From contig NZ_JAMOFV010000006.1 in the NCBI RefSeq assembly GCF_023656515.1, forward strand, positions 3,580,036 to 3,644,035: a stretch of 64,000 nucleotides of DNA, in the 5' to 3' direction. This DNA comes from Clostridium swellfunianum (GTDB lineage: Bacteria; Bacillota; Clostridia; Clostridiales; Clostridiaceae). Of the stretch, positions 1 through 8,333 are shown piece by piece (within the stretch, counting starts at the first letter, position 1; each line of letters opens with the position of its first letter). Under the pieces are notes generated by a model, which was not told the DNA's origin, searched no databases, and saw only the letters and a program-made list of their open reading frames with translations. The translations under genes and the position numbers were made by a program.

Positions 1-159
1 GAAAAAAGAATGATTGATGTAGCTCTCAGGCATGGGCTAAATGAATATATTGTTCCAAAGTGGAGACAAACCTTTCAAATTCAAAAATATTTCGAGGAGC
101 TGATGGGAAAATCATTATACAGTGCACTTCCAGGAGTTGTAGAAAATACTTTTAATTGA
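1..159 (+). CDS. C-terminal end of an unidentified protein (partial)
   Basis: The first frame is open from the window edge to a TGA at 157-159 and gives 52 residues, the end of a gene that begins before the window. The segment is mixed charged and hydrophobic (for example YIVPKWRQTFQIQKYFEEL) and has no motif I can assign. No terminator hairpin follows it before the next gene. Function unknown; it is listed because the frame reads like real protein. Confidence 0.5.
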   Translation, partial: EKRMIDVALRHGLNEYIVPKWRQTFQIQKYFEELMGKSLYSALPGVVENTFN

Positions 160-341
160 AGAATATTATATAATATTACATGGGGTACTATATAAAGCTA
201 TGAATAAAGAGTATTTAAGAAAGGATTGATTTAATAACGGAAAATACAATAAGAAAGTGAAATATGGATAATAAATATTAAAAAAATAGTGAGCTATATC
301 ATGAGAAGTAAACCTAATAAATTAAGAGTTGGGGGATATGT

Positions 342-1172
342 ATGAATAAACAAGAGTTAAAGACATTATTAAGAAATATAAAAAACAACAAATACGCAGT
401 ACCAGAGGGTGTGAACCCATATAAATTGTCCTTGGAGTTGATGGATTATATAGGTGATATTGATGGTGAGTTGCGTGATGACTTGGTTTATTCAGTTCTT
501 GTAGGATGGATAATGGGGGATACTCTGACACCTGAAGAAGCACATGACATATTTGTCATAGCATTAGACGAAAAACATATTTTAAATGGATTGGGAGAAA
601 TTAATGATACGGTTTTTGGCAGGACTTTTTCCGTTGAAGTGGCTGCATGTATCATCTATAAGCACAGAAAGCTTTTATCTGATAGTGATATTTTAAAAGC
701 TTTTAATACAGTTTTAAAATTTTATAATGAGGACAGGGATGTAAGAGGATTTGTAGAAGGTAAAAGGTGGGCTCATGGGGCTGCCCACGGTGCTGATGCC
801 CTGATGGAACTCGCACAATGTAAGGTAATAGGATATGAAGGATTAAAAAAGATAATAGATTCAATACATAAAAAAATTAACATAAATTACTACGGATATA
901 TTAACAATGAGGATGAGCGTATGATATCGGCTGTTAAGGCAGTTTTGGAAAGAAATATAATACCTGTAGGAGAAATTGAAGAATGGATTAGAAGCTTTGG
1001 TAACATAAAAAAAACAGGTTATATACTTCCTGATGATCTATTTATTGAACATAATGTAACTCTTTTCTTAAAAAGCTTATACTTTAGACTTGCTGATAAT
1101 ACGAAGTATGAACAACTAGCAAAAATAGTTAAAGAGGTGCTAAAGAAAACAAGCCGTTTTGGTGAGGATTAA
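342..1172 (+). CDS. DUF2785 domain-containing protein
   Basis: A 276-residue soluble protein. The family call rests on the signature WAHGAAHGADALMELAQ near residues 143-159 within an all-helical protein, which matches DUF2785 proteins of Firmicutes as I know them. Their biochemical role is not established. The ATG at 342 follows a GGGGG ribosome site at 331-335. There is no signal peptide or membrane segment. The next gene is about 100 bp downstream and unrelated, so it is probably transcribed alone. Confidence 0.75.
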   Translation: MNKQELKTLLRNIKNNKYAVPEGVNPYKLSLELMDYIGDIDGELRDDLVYSVLVGWIMGDTLTPEEAHDIFVIALDEKHILNGLGEINDTVFGRTFSVEVAACIIYKHRKLLSDSDILKAFNTVLKFYNEDRDVRGFVEGKRWAHGAAHGADALMELAQCKVIGYEGLKKIIDSIHKKININYYGYINNEDERMISAVKAVLERNIIPVGEIEEWIRSFGNIKKTGYILPDDLFIEHNVTLFLKSLYFRLADNTKYEQLAKIVKEVLKKTSRFGED

Positions 1173-1269
1173 TCATAAACCGATTATATAGTAGAGTGAT
1201 AGATTTCAATTTGTAGTGTTATAGTAGAATAATTTCAGTTTCAGCTAAATCGTTTGGTGAGGTAATAAA

Positions 1270-1803
1270 ATGGGGATTAGCATTAGAGAGGCTACAATAA
1301 ATGATGTTTATGGTATTGCAAAAGTTCATGTGGATTCATGGAATACAACATATAAAGACATAGTTCCAGCTGAATACTTGAAATCAAGAACCTATAAATG
1401 GCAAGAAGAACGTTGGGTAAAAAGATATTTTGCAAATAAAAATACAAAAGAATTTTTATATGTTGCAGTAACTATGGATGATAGAGTTATTGGATTTGCA
1501 TGTGGTTCATCACTAAACGAAGATATTGAATTTAAAGGGACTATAAATGCAATATATATTTTAGATAGCTATCAAAAGCAGGGCATTGGTAAGCAATTAG
1601 TTAAGAGAGTAGTTGAGAAATTGGCTAACGATGAAGTTGAGAAGATGATAATTTGGGCATTTGAAAAAAATCCATCCTGCAAATTCTATGAGAAAATTGG
1701 TGGAAAAAAGGTAAGACGAAAAATTGTTAACATTAGCGGGAAAGAACTAGTTGAAGTAGGGTTTTGCTGGAATAACTTAGAACAGCTAGTAAGTGAATTA
1801 TAA
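1270..1803 (+). CDS. GNAT family N-acetyltransferase
   Basis: A 177-residue acetyl-CoA-dependent N-acetyltransferase. The N-terminus IREATINDVYGIAKVHVDSW is the usual first strand and helix of the GNAT fold. The acetyl-CoA loop (motif A) is the QKQGIGKQLVKRV stretch near residues 99-111, followed by FYEKIGGKK, the typical last helix and strand. The length is normal. The substrate cannot be read from sequence. The ATG at 1270 has GAGG about 10 bases upstream. Neighbours do not suggest a pathway. Confidence 0.85.
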   Translation: MGISIREATINDVYGIAKVHVDSWNTTYKDIVPAEYLKSRTYKWQEERWVKRYFANKNTKEFLYVAVTMDDRVIGFACGSSLNEDIEFKGTINAIYILDSYQKQGIGKQLVKRVVEKLANDEVEKMIIWAFEKNPSCKFYEKIGGKKVRRKIVNISGKELVEVGFCWNNLEQLVSEL

Positions 1804-1884
1804 TTACTTAGAGCAAAAGATAAATACAATTTTTAATATTACATTACAATCATAATTTAGAGATAAAGAAAGGGAGTATTCTAT

Positions 1885-2163
1885 ATGTCAAAAGTTGACC
1901 AACATAAAGAGATATGTGAAAGATTAAATAAAATATATACTGCTAAAAACAAAGACTATGGTGACAGTTTCAGTGAAGGGTTTCAAGAATACGGGCTTAT
2001 AATGCCTGCAATTAGATTAGAAGATAAGCTGCGAAGATATAAGCAATTAATTAGAGAAGATGCTGAAGTAAAAGATGAGAGCATTATTGACACTCTATTA
2101 GATTTGGCCAATTATTCCATAATGACAATTATAGAAATCGAAAATAAAGACAAAGAAAAATAA
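1885..2163 (+). CDS. DUF1599 (nucleotide modification associated) domain protein
   Basis: A 92-residue protein that is essentially one domain. The pattern KNKDYGDSFSEGFQEYG, then RLEDKLRRY, then IIDTLLDLANYSIM matches DUF1599, a small helical domain also called nucleotide modification associated domain 1. Homologues appear in phages and bacteria near nucleotide metabolism genes, but a precise reaction is not established. AAAGGGAG precedes the ATG at 1885. The HAD-like gene starts 43 bp downstream on the same strand, so the two may be co-transcribed. Confidence 0.7.
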   Translation: MSKVDQHKEICERLNKIYTAKNKDYGDSFSEGFQEYGLIMPAIRLEDKLRRYKQLIREDAEVKDESIIDTLLDLANYSIMTIIEIENKDKEK

Positions 2164-2206
2164 GAAACAATGCTCATATATTATAAAGTGATCAGGTGGT
2201 GTAGAA

Positions 2207-2935
2207 ATGAATAAACCCAAAATGGTGATTTTTGATTATGGACAAACTCTTGTTAATGAAAAGGTATTTGATACATTAAAGGGTACAAAGGCAGTATTAA
2301 GTGTAGCTGCTAATAATCCTAATAATGTTTCAGCAGAGGAAGTACAAGCATTAGCAAATCAATTAAGTCAAGAAATAGGCCGATATGGAGTAGAATTTCA
2401 GAAGCAAACATTTTTAGAAGTTCATAATCATTTTTTTCAGAACTACCTTTACGAATACTTTGGTATTCAATTTACAAAATCAGCAGCAGAGATTGAACGT
2501 ATATTTCAAAATGCGGCTTGTATTGCTGAATCAACAAAAAACATAGAGAGTTTTTTGCAGTTTTTAGAGGATGTAAATATACGAACAAGTGTAATAAGTA
2601 ATATATCTTTTAGTGGGGATTTATTGAAAGAACGTATCAACTACTTTATACCATCACATAAATTTGAATTTATTATAGCAAGTAGTGAATATGTGTTTAG
2701 GAAACCTCATAAGAGAATATTTGAATTAGCCCTTCGTAAAGCAAAGCTTGATGCCAGTGATGTTTGGTATTGTGGGGATAATGCAGTTTTTGATGTTGAT
2801 GGTGCAGCAAATTGTGGTTTGCTTCCCGTTTGGTATAAAGGAGCAATTGAGAAATCAAATAAATATATCCCAAAGAATAAATGCTTAATAATAGATGATT
2901 GGAATGAACTTATAGATAAATTAAAAATGCTTTAA
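2207..2935 (+). CDS. HAD superfamily hydrolase-like protein
   Basis: A 242-residue cytoplasmic HAD-fold protein. Motif I is FDYGQTLV with the nucleophile Asp10, motif II is the SNIS stretch, motif III is the lysine in RKPHKRIF, and motif IV is CGDNAVFDVDGA. Most HAD phosphatases have a second Asp two residues after the nucleophile; here it is Gly12, so ordinary phosphatase chemistry may be altered. A helical cap lies between motifs I and II. GGTGG precedes the ATG. Its neighbour DUF1599 is also a possible nucleotide-related protein. Confidence 0.8.
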   Translation: MNKPKMVIFDYGQTLVNEKVFDTLKGTKAVLSVAANNPNNVSAEEVQALANQLSQEIGRYGVEFQKQTFLEVHNHFFQNYLYEYFGIQFTKSAAEIERIFQNAACIAESTKNIESFLQFLEDVNIRTSVISNISFSGDLLKERINYFIPSHKFEFIIASSEYVFRKPHKRIFELALRKAKLDASDVWYCGDNAVFDVDGAANCGLLPVWYKGAIEKSNKYIPKNKCLIIDDWNELIDKLKML

Positions 2936-2940
2936 AAGAG

Positions 2941-3009
2941 ACAATTGTAGCTTTTATGGTTTCTGCAACATTAGTTTATGGGCGAATAAAAAAAGCAAAG
3001 CAAGATTAA
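2941..3009 (+). pseudogene. possible C-terminal remnant of a membrane protein
   Basis: A short open stretch, read from 2941 to TAA at 3007-3009, encodes a hydrophobic run followed by a lysine-rich tail (VYGRIKKAKQD). This resembles the end of a membrane protein. There is no convincing start or ribosome site, so it is either a gene remnant or chance. Confidence 0.2.
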
Positions 3010-3107
3010 CTACATATTATTTATTTTAAATTTAGACAAATGAAAGCAAGGTAGGATAGGAAATAGCAGTTATATCTTGATAGAATTTGTACATGGAGGT
3101 GATGAAG

Positions 3108-3977
3108 ATGAATTTTATTCAAAACTTGCAGAGGGCAATCGACTATATGGAAGAATATATATTAGAACCAATCACATATGAGGATGTTGCAAAACATGTC
3201 TACATGTCAAGCTATCATTTTCATAGAACATTTAGCTTAGTGACTGGTATAACAGCAAATGAGTATATTAGGACTAGAAGATTATCTATGGCGGGCCAGG
3301 AAATCTCTATATCTGACGAAAAAGTAATTGATATTGCTCTAAAATATGGTTATGATTCTCCGGAAAGTTTTACAAAGGCATTTACCAGATTCCATGGTAT
3401 TACGCCGAATGCTGCAAGACGAGCAGGTATGAAATTAAAATCTTTTAATCGCCTTATTATTAAAATAAAATTAGAAGGTGGTACTGTTATGGACTACAGA
3501 ATCGAAAAACGTGAGGCCTTTAAATTACTGGCTAAGGTTAAAAAGTTTAGAAATGAATCAATTTCAGAAGAGGGAAATACTGAAATTCCAGATTTTTGGA
3601 AAGAATGTGGCGACAATGGCACATTTGATATTTTGAAACAAAACACTAACAGGAATGATATTTATGGAGCTTGTGCACCAATATCAAAAGAAAGTACACA
3701 ATTTGATTATGGCATTGGTGTGGAATTTAGTATTGGTAATGTACCAGAAGGATATACCATATGGGAGGTAAAACCTACACTATGGGCTGTATTTAAGTGT
3801 ATAGGTGATACTGCGGATTGTATAGGCGAAACCTGGGAAAAAATCTTTTCAGAATTTCTTCCAGGTTCAGAGTATAGTATGCTTGATGATACTGATTTTG
3901 AATTATACTCAGAAGATAATAAAGCAGACTGTTTTTGTGAAATATGGATTCCTGTTGAGAAAAAGAAACATCCATAA
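3108..3977 (+). CDS. AraC family regulator with GyrI-like effector domain
   Basis: A 289-residue transcription activator. Residues about 1-110 hold the two helix-turn-helix units of the AraC DNA-binding domain (DVAKHVYMSSYHFHRTFS and DIALKYGYDSPESFTKAFTRFHG). Residues about 125-289 form a GyrI/Rob-like small-molecule-binding domain starting at MDYRIEKREAFKL. An in-frame TTG lies at 3087, but GGAGGTG at 3095-3101 sits inside that extension and is ideally spaced for ATG 3108, so I use the latter. The inducer and targets are unknown. A broken GyrI-type domain of similar kind lies at 17.0 kb. Confidence 0.85.
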   Translation: MNFIQNLQRAIDYMEEYILEPITYEDVAKHVYMSSYHFHRTFSLVTGITANEYIRTRRLSMAGQEISISDEKVIDIALKYGYDSPESFTKAFTRFHGITPNAARRAGMKLKSFNRLIIKIKLEGGTVMDYRIEKREAFKLLAKVKKFRNESISEEGNTEIPDFWKECGDNGTFDILKQNTNRNDIYGACAPISKESTQFDYGIGVEFSIGNVPEGYTIWEVKPTLWAVFKCIGDTADCIGETWEKIFSEFLPGSEYSMLDDTDFELYSEDNKADCFCEIWIPVEKKKHP

Positions 3978-4133
3978 TTGATACTAACATTACAGATTAT
4001 GAGCATAACTTTGCTAAATTATAATAATTAGTCTTCTATTATTCCGAACTAAAAGGAAAAACAAGAGAAGTGGGATGCAACCGAATATTGATAGCAAAAG
4101 ATTTAAAACATCATATAATAAAAAATTCCGTTC

Positions 4134-4160
4134 AGCTTGGCTTGAAAATACAGCCAAGCT
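4134..4160. repeat. 9-bp perfect inverted repeat in intergenic region
   Basis: AGCTTGGCT and AGCCAAGCT flank a 9-base loop. No U-tract follows, so it is not a standard terminator. The rest of the 278-bp gap between 3978 and 4255 holds nothing else I can assign. It could be an operator or an RNA hairpin in the leader of the next gene. Confidence 0.4.
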
Positions 4161-4255
4161 ATACCTGCGTAGCTAAGAAATGAGAGTTTTTCTGAGTAGT
4201 AGGGCCAAGCTTTTGAAGATTAAATTGTGAATTACATATTTGAGGAGATTATAAT

Positions 4256-5080
4256 ATGAAGGTGCATGAAGAAAATATGGTAAGATTAGGGCAACTAAAA
4301 GTAGATTGTACAAAATGCAGTGCTTTATGTTGTACAGCATTATTTTTTTCAAAAATAGATGGTTTTCCAGAGAATAAAAAAGCTGGTAAGCCTTGTACAA
4401 AATTAGAAAATGATTATCGGTGTAAGATTCATCATGAGTTGGAAAAATTCAACATGAAGGGTTGCATAGGATATGATTGCTTTGGGGCAGGCCAGCATGT
4501 AACTCAATGCATTTATAAAGGTGAGACATGGCAAACTTCAGAAGAGAAGTCAAAAGAAATATTTGATGTATTTGTAATTATTTTTCAATTATATCAAATA
4601 CGTTACTTTTTAGAAGAATCAAAAATAATAATTCCTGCAAAAGAATTATGGAGTGATATTGAAAATTTGATTCATGAAAATGAGGCTCTATGTAATTCTA
4701 CTCCACAAAGTATCCTTGATATAGACATTGAGAGTTATAGAAACAAAGCTAATATTATCTTAAAGCAAGTCAGTTATTTTATTATAAAGTCTTTTAAGAA
4801 TATTAATAATAAGATGGTAACAGAACTATTAGGGAAAAATTTCAAGAAAAGAAATATGAGTGGATTGGATTTGAGCATGAAATTACTAATTGCAAGTAAT
4901 TTTGATAGTTGTATATTTGACGGAACAATTTTTTTAGGAGCAGATACAAGAGATGCGAACTTTAGTAATGCTGATTTAAGAGAAGCTGTTTTCCTTACGC
5001 AAGGACAAATTAATTCTGCTAAAGGAAATAGAAGTACGAAATTACCAAAACATTTGGATTATCCAGTAACATGGAAGTAA
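4256..5080 (+). CDS. Cysteine-rich N-terminal domain fused to pentapeptide repeats
   Basis: A 274-residue protein with two visible parts. The N-terminus carries a metal-site-like cluster, Cys18, Cys21, Cys25 and Cys26, followed by more Cys and His (KPCTKLENDYRCKIHHELE and GCIGYDCFG). The C-terminal third contains pentapeptide-like A(D/N)LxX units (FDSCIFDGTIFLGADTRDAN then FSNADLREAVF), a right-handed beta-helix signature. The middle is helical. Pentapeptide proteins sometimes mimic DNA or interact with gyrase, but the activity here is unknown. GAGGAG precedes the ATG. The Cys cluster resembles zinc- or iron-chelating domains. Confidence 0.65.
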   Translation: MKVHEENMVRLGQLKVDCTKCSALCCTALFFSKIDGFPENKKAGKPCTKLENDYRCKIHHELEKFNMKGCIGYDCFGAGQHVTQCIYKGETWQTSEEKSKEIFDVFVIIFQLYQIRYFLEESKIIIPAKELWSDIENLIHENEALCNSTPQSILDIDIESYRNKANIILKQVSYFIIKSFKNINNKMVTELLGKNFKKRNMSGLDLSMKLLIASNFDSCIFDGTIFLGADTRDANFSNADLREAVFLTQGQINSAKGNRSTKLPKHLDYPVTWK

Positions 5081-5121
5081 TAAATGTAAATAAGTTCTAA
5101 TTTGCCTTATTAAATAAAACG

Positions 5122-5301
5122 GTGTATTTCGAACTTGAAATAAATGTTAAGTTATATAAGGGGTTATATAGAGGGTCAATTTTTAATTTAAATGCTCATC
5201 TTGTACACAAGCTAGAAGGAAAAATTATAATTAATAATAAAGAGTATATCCTGTCAGGGAGTACAGGGAGAGCTGCTCTTAAAAATAATGTTGAAAATTG
5301 A
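5122..5301 (+). pseudogene. short open frame, probable C-terminal remnant
   Basis: A GTG-started frame of 59 codons ends in TGA at 5299-5301. The translation (for example LEGKIIINNKEYILSGSTGR) looks like beta-sheet-rich real protein, but there is no ribosome site ahead of the GTG and the upstream frame is closed. It is best read as the tail of a decayed gene. It occupies much of the 410-bp gap 5081-5490; the remainder is the tandem repeat described separately. Confidence 0.3.
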
Positions 5302-5395
5302 ACTCTTTACCTGCATACAAAACAATTAAATTGCTATATAATTAAAAGGTTCATGTATGTCTTTTGAGAAAAACATGTGAACAAGCATTGCATAG

Positions 5396-5482
5396 AGATT
5401 AATAATCTTTATGTGCAGGATAAGGAATACAAGGAGCGTAAAGATTGATAATCTTTATGTGCAGGATAAGGAATACAAGGAG
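5396..5482 (+). repeat. 41-bp tandem duplication carrying a ribosome site and dyad
   Basis: Two copies, 5396-5436 and 5442-5482, differ at one base and are separated by five bases. Each copy ends in AAGGAG, so the Shine-Dalgarno sequence is duplicated; the second copy serves the radical SAM gene at 5491. Each copy also begins with a small dyad, and in the second AAAGATT and AATCTTT flank three bases. The dyads could be regulator sites. Confidence 0.8.
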
Positions 5483-5490
5483 GACATTTT

Positions 5491-6615
5491 ATGAAGATTT
5501 CAAAGAAAGACGCCTTGATGTGGTTTGAATTTTTTTCAATGCTGCCAGAGGAAGAGGAACTAATGACAAAACAAAAGGAAATTATGTACTCTACCTTTGC
5601 ACAAATTGAGGCAGTAATTGATCAAAGAAACGATAGGCTAATGTCGGAAATTACAGGTTTGAAAACCTTGAAGAATAGAACTTTATTTGTAGGAGATGAA
5701 AGTAAATTTCCAAAAGGATGTATTTCTTGTCTCATGGGCACTGGCTTAGGTGCAATAAGAAAAACTAATAAATGCAACATAGAGTGCAAGTTCTGCTACA
5801 ACTATGGAGAACTAGATGATATTCCTCCAGTTGGCGAAGGTATGTGGGATATTGGAGGTACAAAATTTTATGAAAAGGATATTGATTTACTGTTTTCCAT
5901 CCACAAGAAACCCACTGGAGTTGCCTATGTTTATTTAGAACCCTTCATGGAAATTGAAAAATACTATTCTGTAATAAAGAAATTTAGTGCTGCAGGAATC
6001 TACCAGCATCTATATACAAACGGTCTTTTAGCAACTGAAGAGACTTTAAAAGCATTAGGGGAAGCAGGCCTTAATGAGATACGCTTCAATCTGGGAGCCT
6101 CTAATTGCTCAGACAAGGTTATTGAAAACATTAAAATTGCGAAAAAATACATTAATAATGTAGGCATTGAAACTCCTATGACTCCAGAGTTTTTCGAAGC
6201 ATTTTTTAAGAAAAAACAGATTATTTTAGATACAAAGCTAGATTTTATAAATTGTGCGGAATTACATTTAAATGATAATAACATAGACAATTATTATGGA
6301 GAAAACATGTATATCTCGAGACATGGCTATGTATCTCCAATTTGGAGCAGAGAATTAACTCTAAAATTCATGAAAATAGCCGATGAAGAAAAGTGGGATT
6401 TAGCAGTTCATGATTGCTCAAACAATACAAAGTTCGCTAGAGATTTAAATTTGAGCAGCAAAGAGGGTAAGTGGTTTGGAGCCAGCAATTACGCCTGTGA
6501 ATTTCCAAAGATTCCATTCGAATCATTTCTGCCAATACTGCGCGATGACAATTTCAAATTTCTAAGTGAAGAAGAACTGCCTGAGGGTTATAAACCAGGA
6601 GAGTTAATTTTTTAG
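5491..6615 (+). CDS. Radical SAM protein
   Basis: A 374-residue radical S-adenosylmethionine enzyme. The 4Fe-4S ligands are Cys95, Cys99 and Cys102 in CNIECKFCYNYG, the canonical CxxxCxxC. Two further cysteines (Cys77 and Cys80, GCISC) precede the motif. The following barrel strands include YVYLEPFMEIEK and HLYTNGL, a typical radical SAM glycine-containing strand. There is no SPASM-like cysteine-rich tail, so it may be a non-auxiliary-cluster enzyme. The substrate is unknown and the flanking genes are not biosynthetic. AAGGAGG from the second tandem repeat precedes the start. Confidence 0.85.
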   Translation: MKISKKDALMWFEFFSMLPEEEELMTKQKEIMYSTFAQIEAVIDQRNDRLMSEITGLKTLKNRTLFVGDESKFPKGCISCLMGTGLGAIRKTNKCNIECKFCYNYGELDDIPPVGEGMWDIGGTKFYEKDIDLLFSIHKKPTGVAYVYLEPFMEIEKYYSVIKKFSAAGIYQHLYTNGLLATEETLKALGEAGLNEIRFNLGASNCSDKVIENIKIAKKYINNVGIETPMTPEFFEAFFKKKQIILDTKLDFINCAELHLNDNNIDNYYGENMYISRHGYVSPIWSRELTLKFMKIADEEKWDLAVHDCSNNTKFARDLNLSSKEGKWFGASNYACEFPKIPFESFLPILRDDNFKFLSEEELPEGYKPGELIF

Positions 6616-6732
6616 AATTCTTGCTTATATATTAGTTTTAAGCGGTACCTTTTTTGCTTTGGCAAGGCACGTTGAGAGTATAGTTAGAGTAAATAACGTA
6701 TACTTAAAATAAAATGAAAGGGAGGTAGAGTT

Positions 6733-7362
6733 GTGGCAGAATTCTGGGAATCAAGTTTTATAGAAAATCAAATGATGTGGGGCTTTGATCCTGCAGATTC
6801 AGCAATATTAACAAAGGACTTTTTTCTTGAAAAGAAAGTTAAGGATATATTAATACCTGGCATTGGATATGGTAGAAACGCAAAGGTTTTTATTGATAAC
6901 AAAATAAATGTAACAGGTATTGAGATTTCAAAAACAGCCATTGATTTAGCAAAGCAAAATGGAATTGATATTAATATCTTTCATGGTTCTGTAGCTGATA
7001 TGCCTTTTGATAACAAACTTTATGACGGTATATTTTGCTATGCACTTATTCACTTATTGAGTAAAGAGGAGAGAGAGAAGTTTATTAAGGATTGCTACAA
7101 TCAGTTAAAGCCTAATGGATATATGATTTTTACTACTATTTCAAAGGAAGCCCCAATGTATGGACGCGGCAAGCAACTGGGGAAAGACTATTTCGAGATT
7201 ATGGACGGGGTAAAAATGTTTTTTTATGACTCCGACTCTGTAAAACAGGATTTTGGACAATACGGACTAATAGAAATTTCGGAAATTGTTGAGCCGCATA
7301 AGGATAACGAAAATAAACCCCCATTTAAATTTACGATGATAAAATGTCAAAAGAATCTATAA
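6733..7362 (+). CDS. Class I SAM-dependent methyltransferase
   Basis: A 209-residue Rossmann-fold methyltransferase. The cofactor loop is ILIPGIGYGRNAKVF (residues about 40-54); the acidic end of strand 2 is TGIEIS, and motif II/III is DNKLYDGIFCYALIHLL. The first glycine-rich motif is PGIGYGRN rather than the usual DxGxGxG, resembling TehB/thiopurine-type enzymes. It starts with GTG at 6733 after GGAGGT. The strong terminator at 7419 ends the transcript. The acceptor is unknown. Confidence 0.8.
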   Translation: MAEFWESSFIENQMMWGFDPADSAILTKDFFLEKKVKDILIPGIGYGRNAKVFIDNKINVTGIEISKTAIDLAKQNGIDINIFHGSVADMPFDNKLYDGIFCYALIHLLSKEEREKFIKDCYNQLKPNGYMIFTTISKEAPMYGRGKQLGKDYFEIMDGVKMFFYDSDSVKQDFGQYGLIEISEIVEPHKDNENKPPFKFTMIKCQKNL

Positions 7363-7418
7363 TTACATTATAATTTTAAAGGGACTTGAGTAGCTTAAGA
7401 AACTACACCTAACAAAAA

Positions 7419-7458
7419 CTTCTCCTGCAGAAAGCAATTAACTGCAGGAGAGGTTTTT
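7419..7458 (+). terminator. Rho-independent terminator
   Basis: CTCCTGCAG and CTGCAGGAG form a perfect 9-bp stem (longer with flanking pairs), followed by a TTTTTT run. It lies 60 bp after the methyltransferase gene. Confidence 0.9.
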
Positions 7459-7563
7459 TATATACAAAGTTATCAGTTTTCTATATAATAGAATCAACTA
7501 TGTATGAAAGTTATGAATTAACTAAATTATAAAAAATACAATGATTTGTAAGATGGGAGCAAT

Positions 7564-8064
7564 ATGAAAAAGCTTATTTTTATTCATGGACCAAATGGGG
7601 TAGGTAAATCAACACTATGACAAGCCTTGAATATGCAAATTGAGAACTCAGCTTGGCTTGAAAGTGAATGGTGCAGAAGGACAAACCCCTTTGTTTTTAA
7701 TGATGAGATTATAAAAATGACTGAAAAGAACCTTTCATTTATGTTGAGAAGCTATCTGGAGTGTTCCTCAATAGAATATGTAATATTCAATTATGGCTTC
7801 CATGGACCGCGGAAGAAGATTTTTGAAAATGTTTTAAAAAACCTTAGCGATCTCACCTATAAGTTAATCCCTATTACTATCACCTGCAGCTATGAGGAAA
7901 ATGTGATTAGAATGGTAAGGGATGGCAGGGATGAGGAGCGTATATATAGAGTTTTATCTGTAAGAGATATATACGACAACCTGGATAGCCCTAGTATAGA
8001 TACCACTGACTTAAACCTTGAAGAAATAGTACGTAAAGTATTGGAACTGATTAACCTTTACTAG
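7564..8064 (+). pseudogene. P-loop nucleotide kinase-like gene with in-frame TGA
   Basis: The frame from ATG 7564 gives MKKLIFIHGPNGVGKSTL, a complete Walker A loop, then TGA at codon 19 (7618-7620). The same frame continues open for 147 more codons to the natural stop at 8062-8064 with protein-like sequence (AWLESEWCRRTNPF, FNYGFHGPRKKIF). The stop therefore splits one small ATP-binding kinase or AAA-type protein of about 165 residues. A TGT or TGC cysteine codon one base away from TGA is a likely ancestor. A re-start at TTG 7627 would lack the P-loop. A related intact P-loop gene lies at 11,157. Confidence 0.8.
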
Positions 8065-8147
8065 AAGGATGTTAACACAGTGGAAGCTAAAGCTTATACT
8101 AATACAGCATTATTACGATTTATTTTCATATTATTGTGGGGAGAGAT

Positions 8148-8285
8148 GTGTATCTTTTATTTCAGCATAGTATTAGGAATTCAAAACTTGATAATAATCT
8201 TTACAAATTAAATGTATCAACGACTGTGCGTAATTGGAAAACCTTAAGCAAGCTTGTTGATATGGCAAAGATTATGGAATTATAA
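8148..8285 (+). pseudogene. small open frame or C-terminal gene remnant
   Basis: A frame ending in TAA at 8283-8285 encodes 45 residues from GTG 8148, including STTVRNWKTLSKLVDMAK. The sequence looks like genuine helical protein and GGGGAG lies a few bases before the GTG. The frame is open further upstream without a good start, so a truncated gene is as likely as a small one. Nothing else is visible in the gap 8065-8333. Confidence 0.3.
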
Positions 8286-8333
8286 AGTGTAATGTTATCT
8301 GTAAGGGGTACAAAATTATTGGGGGGATAAAAA

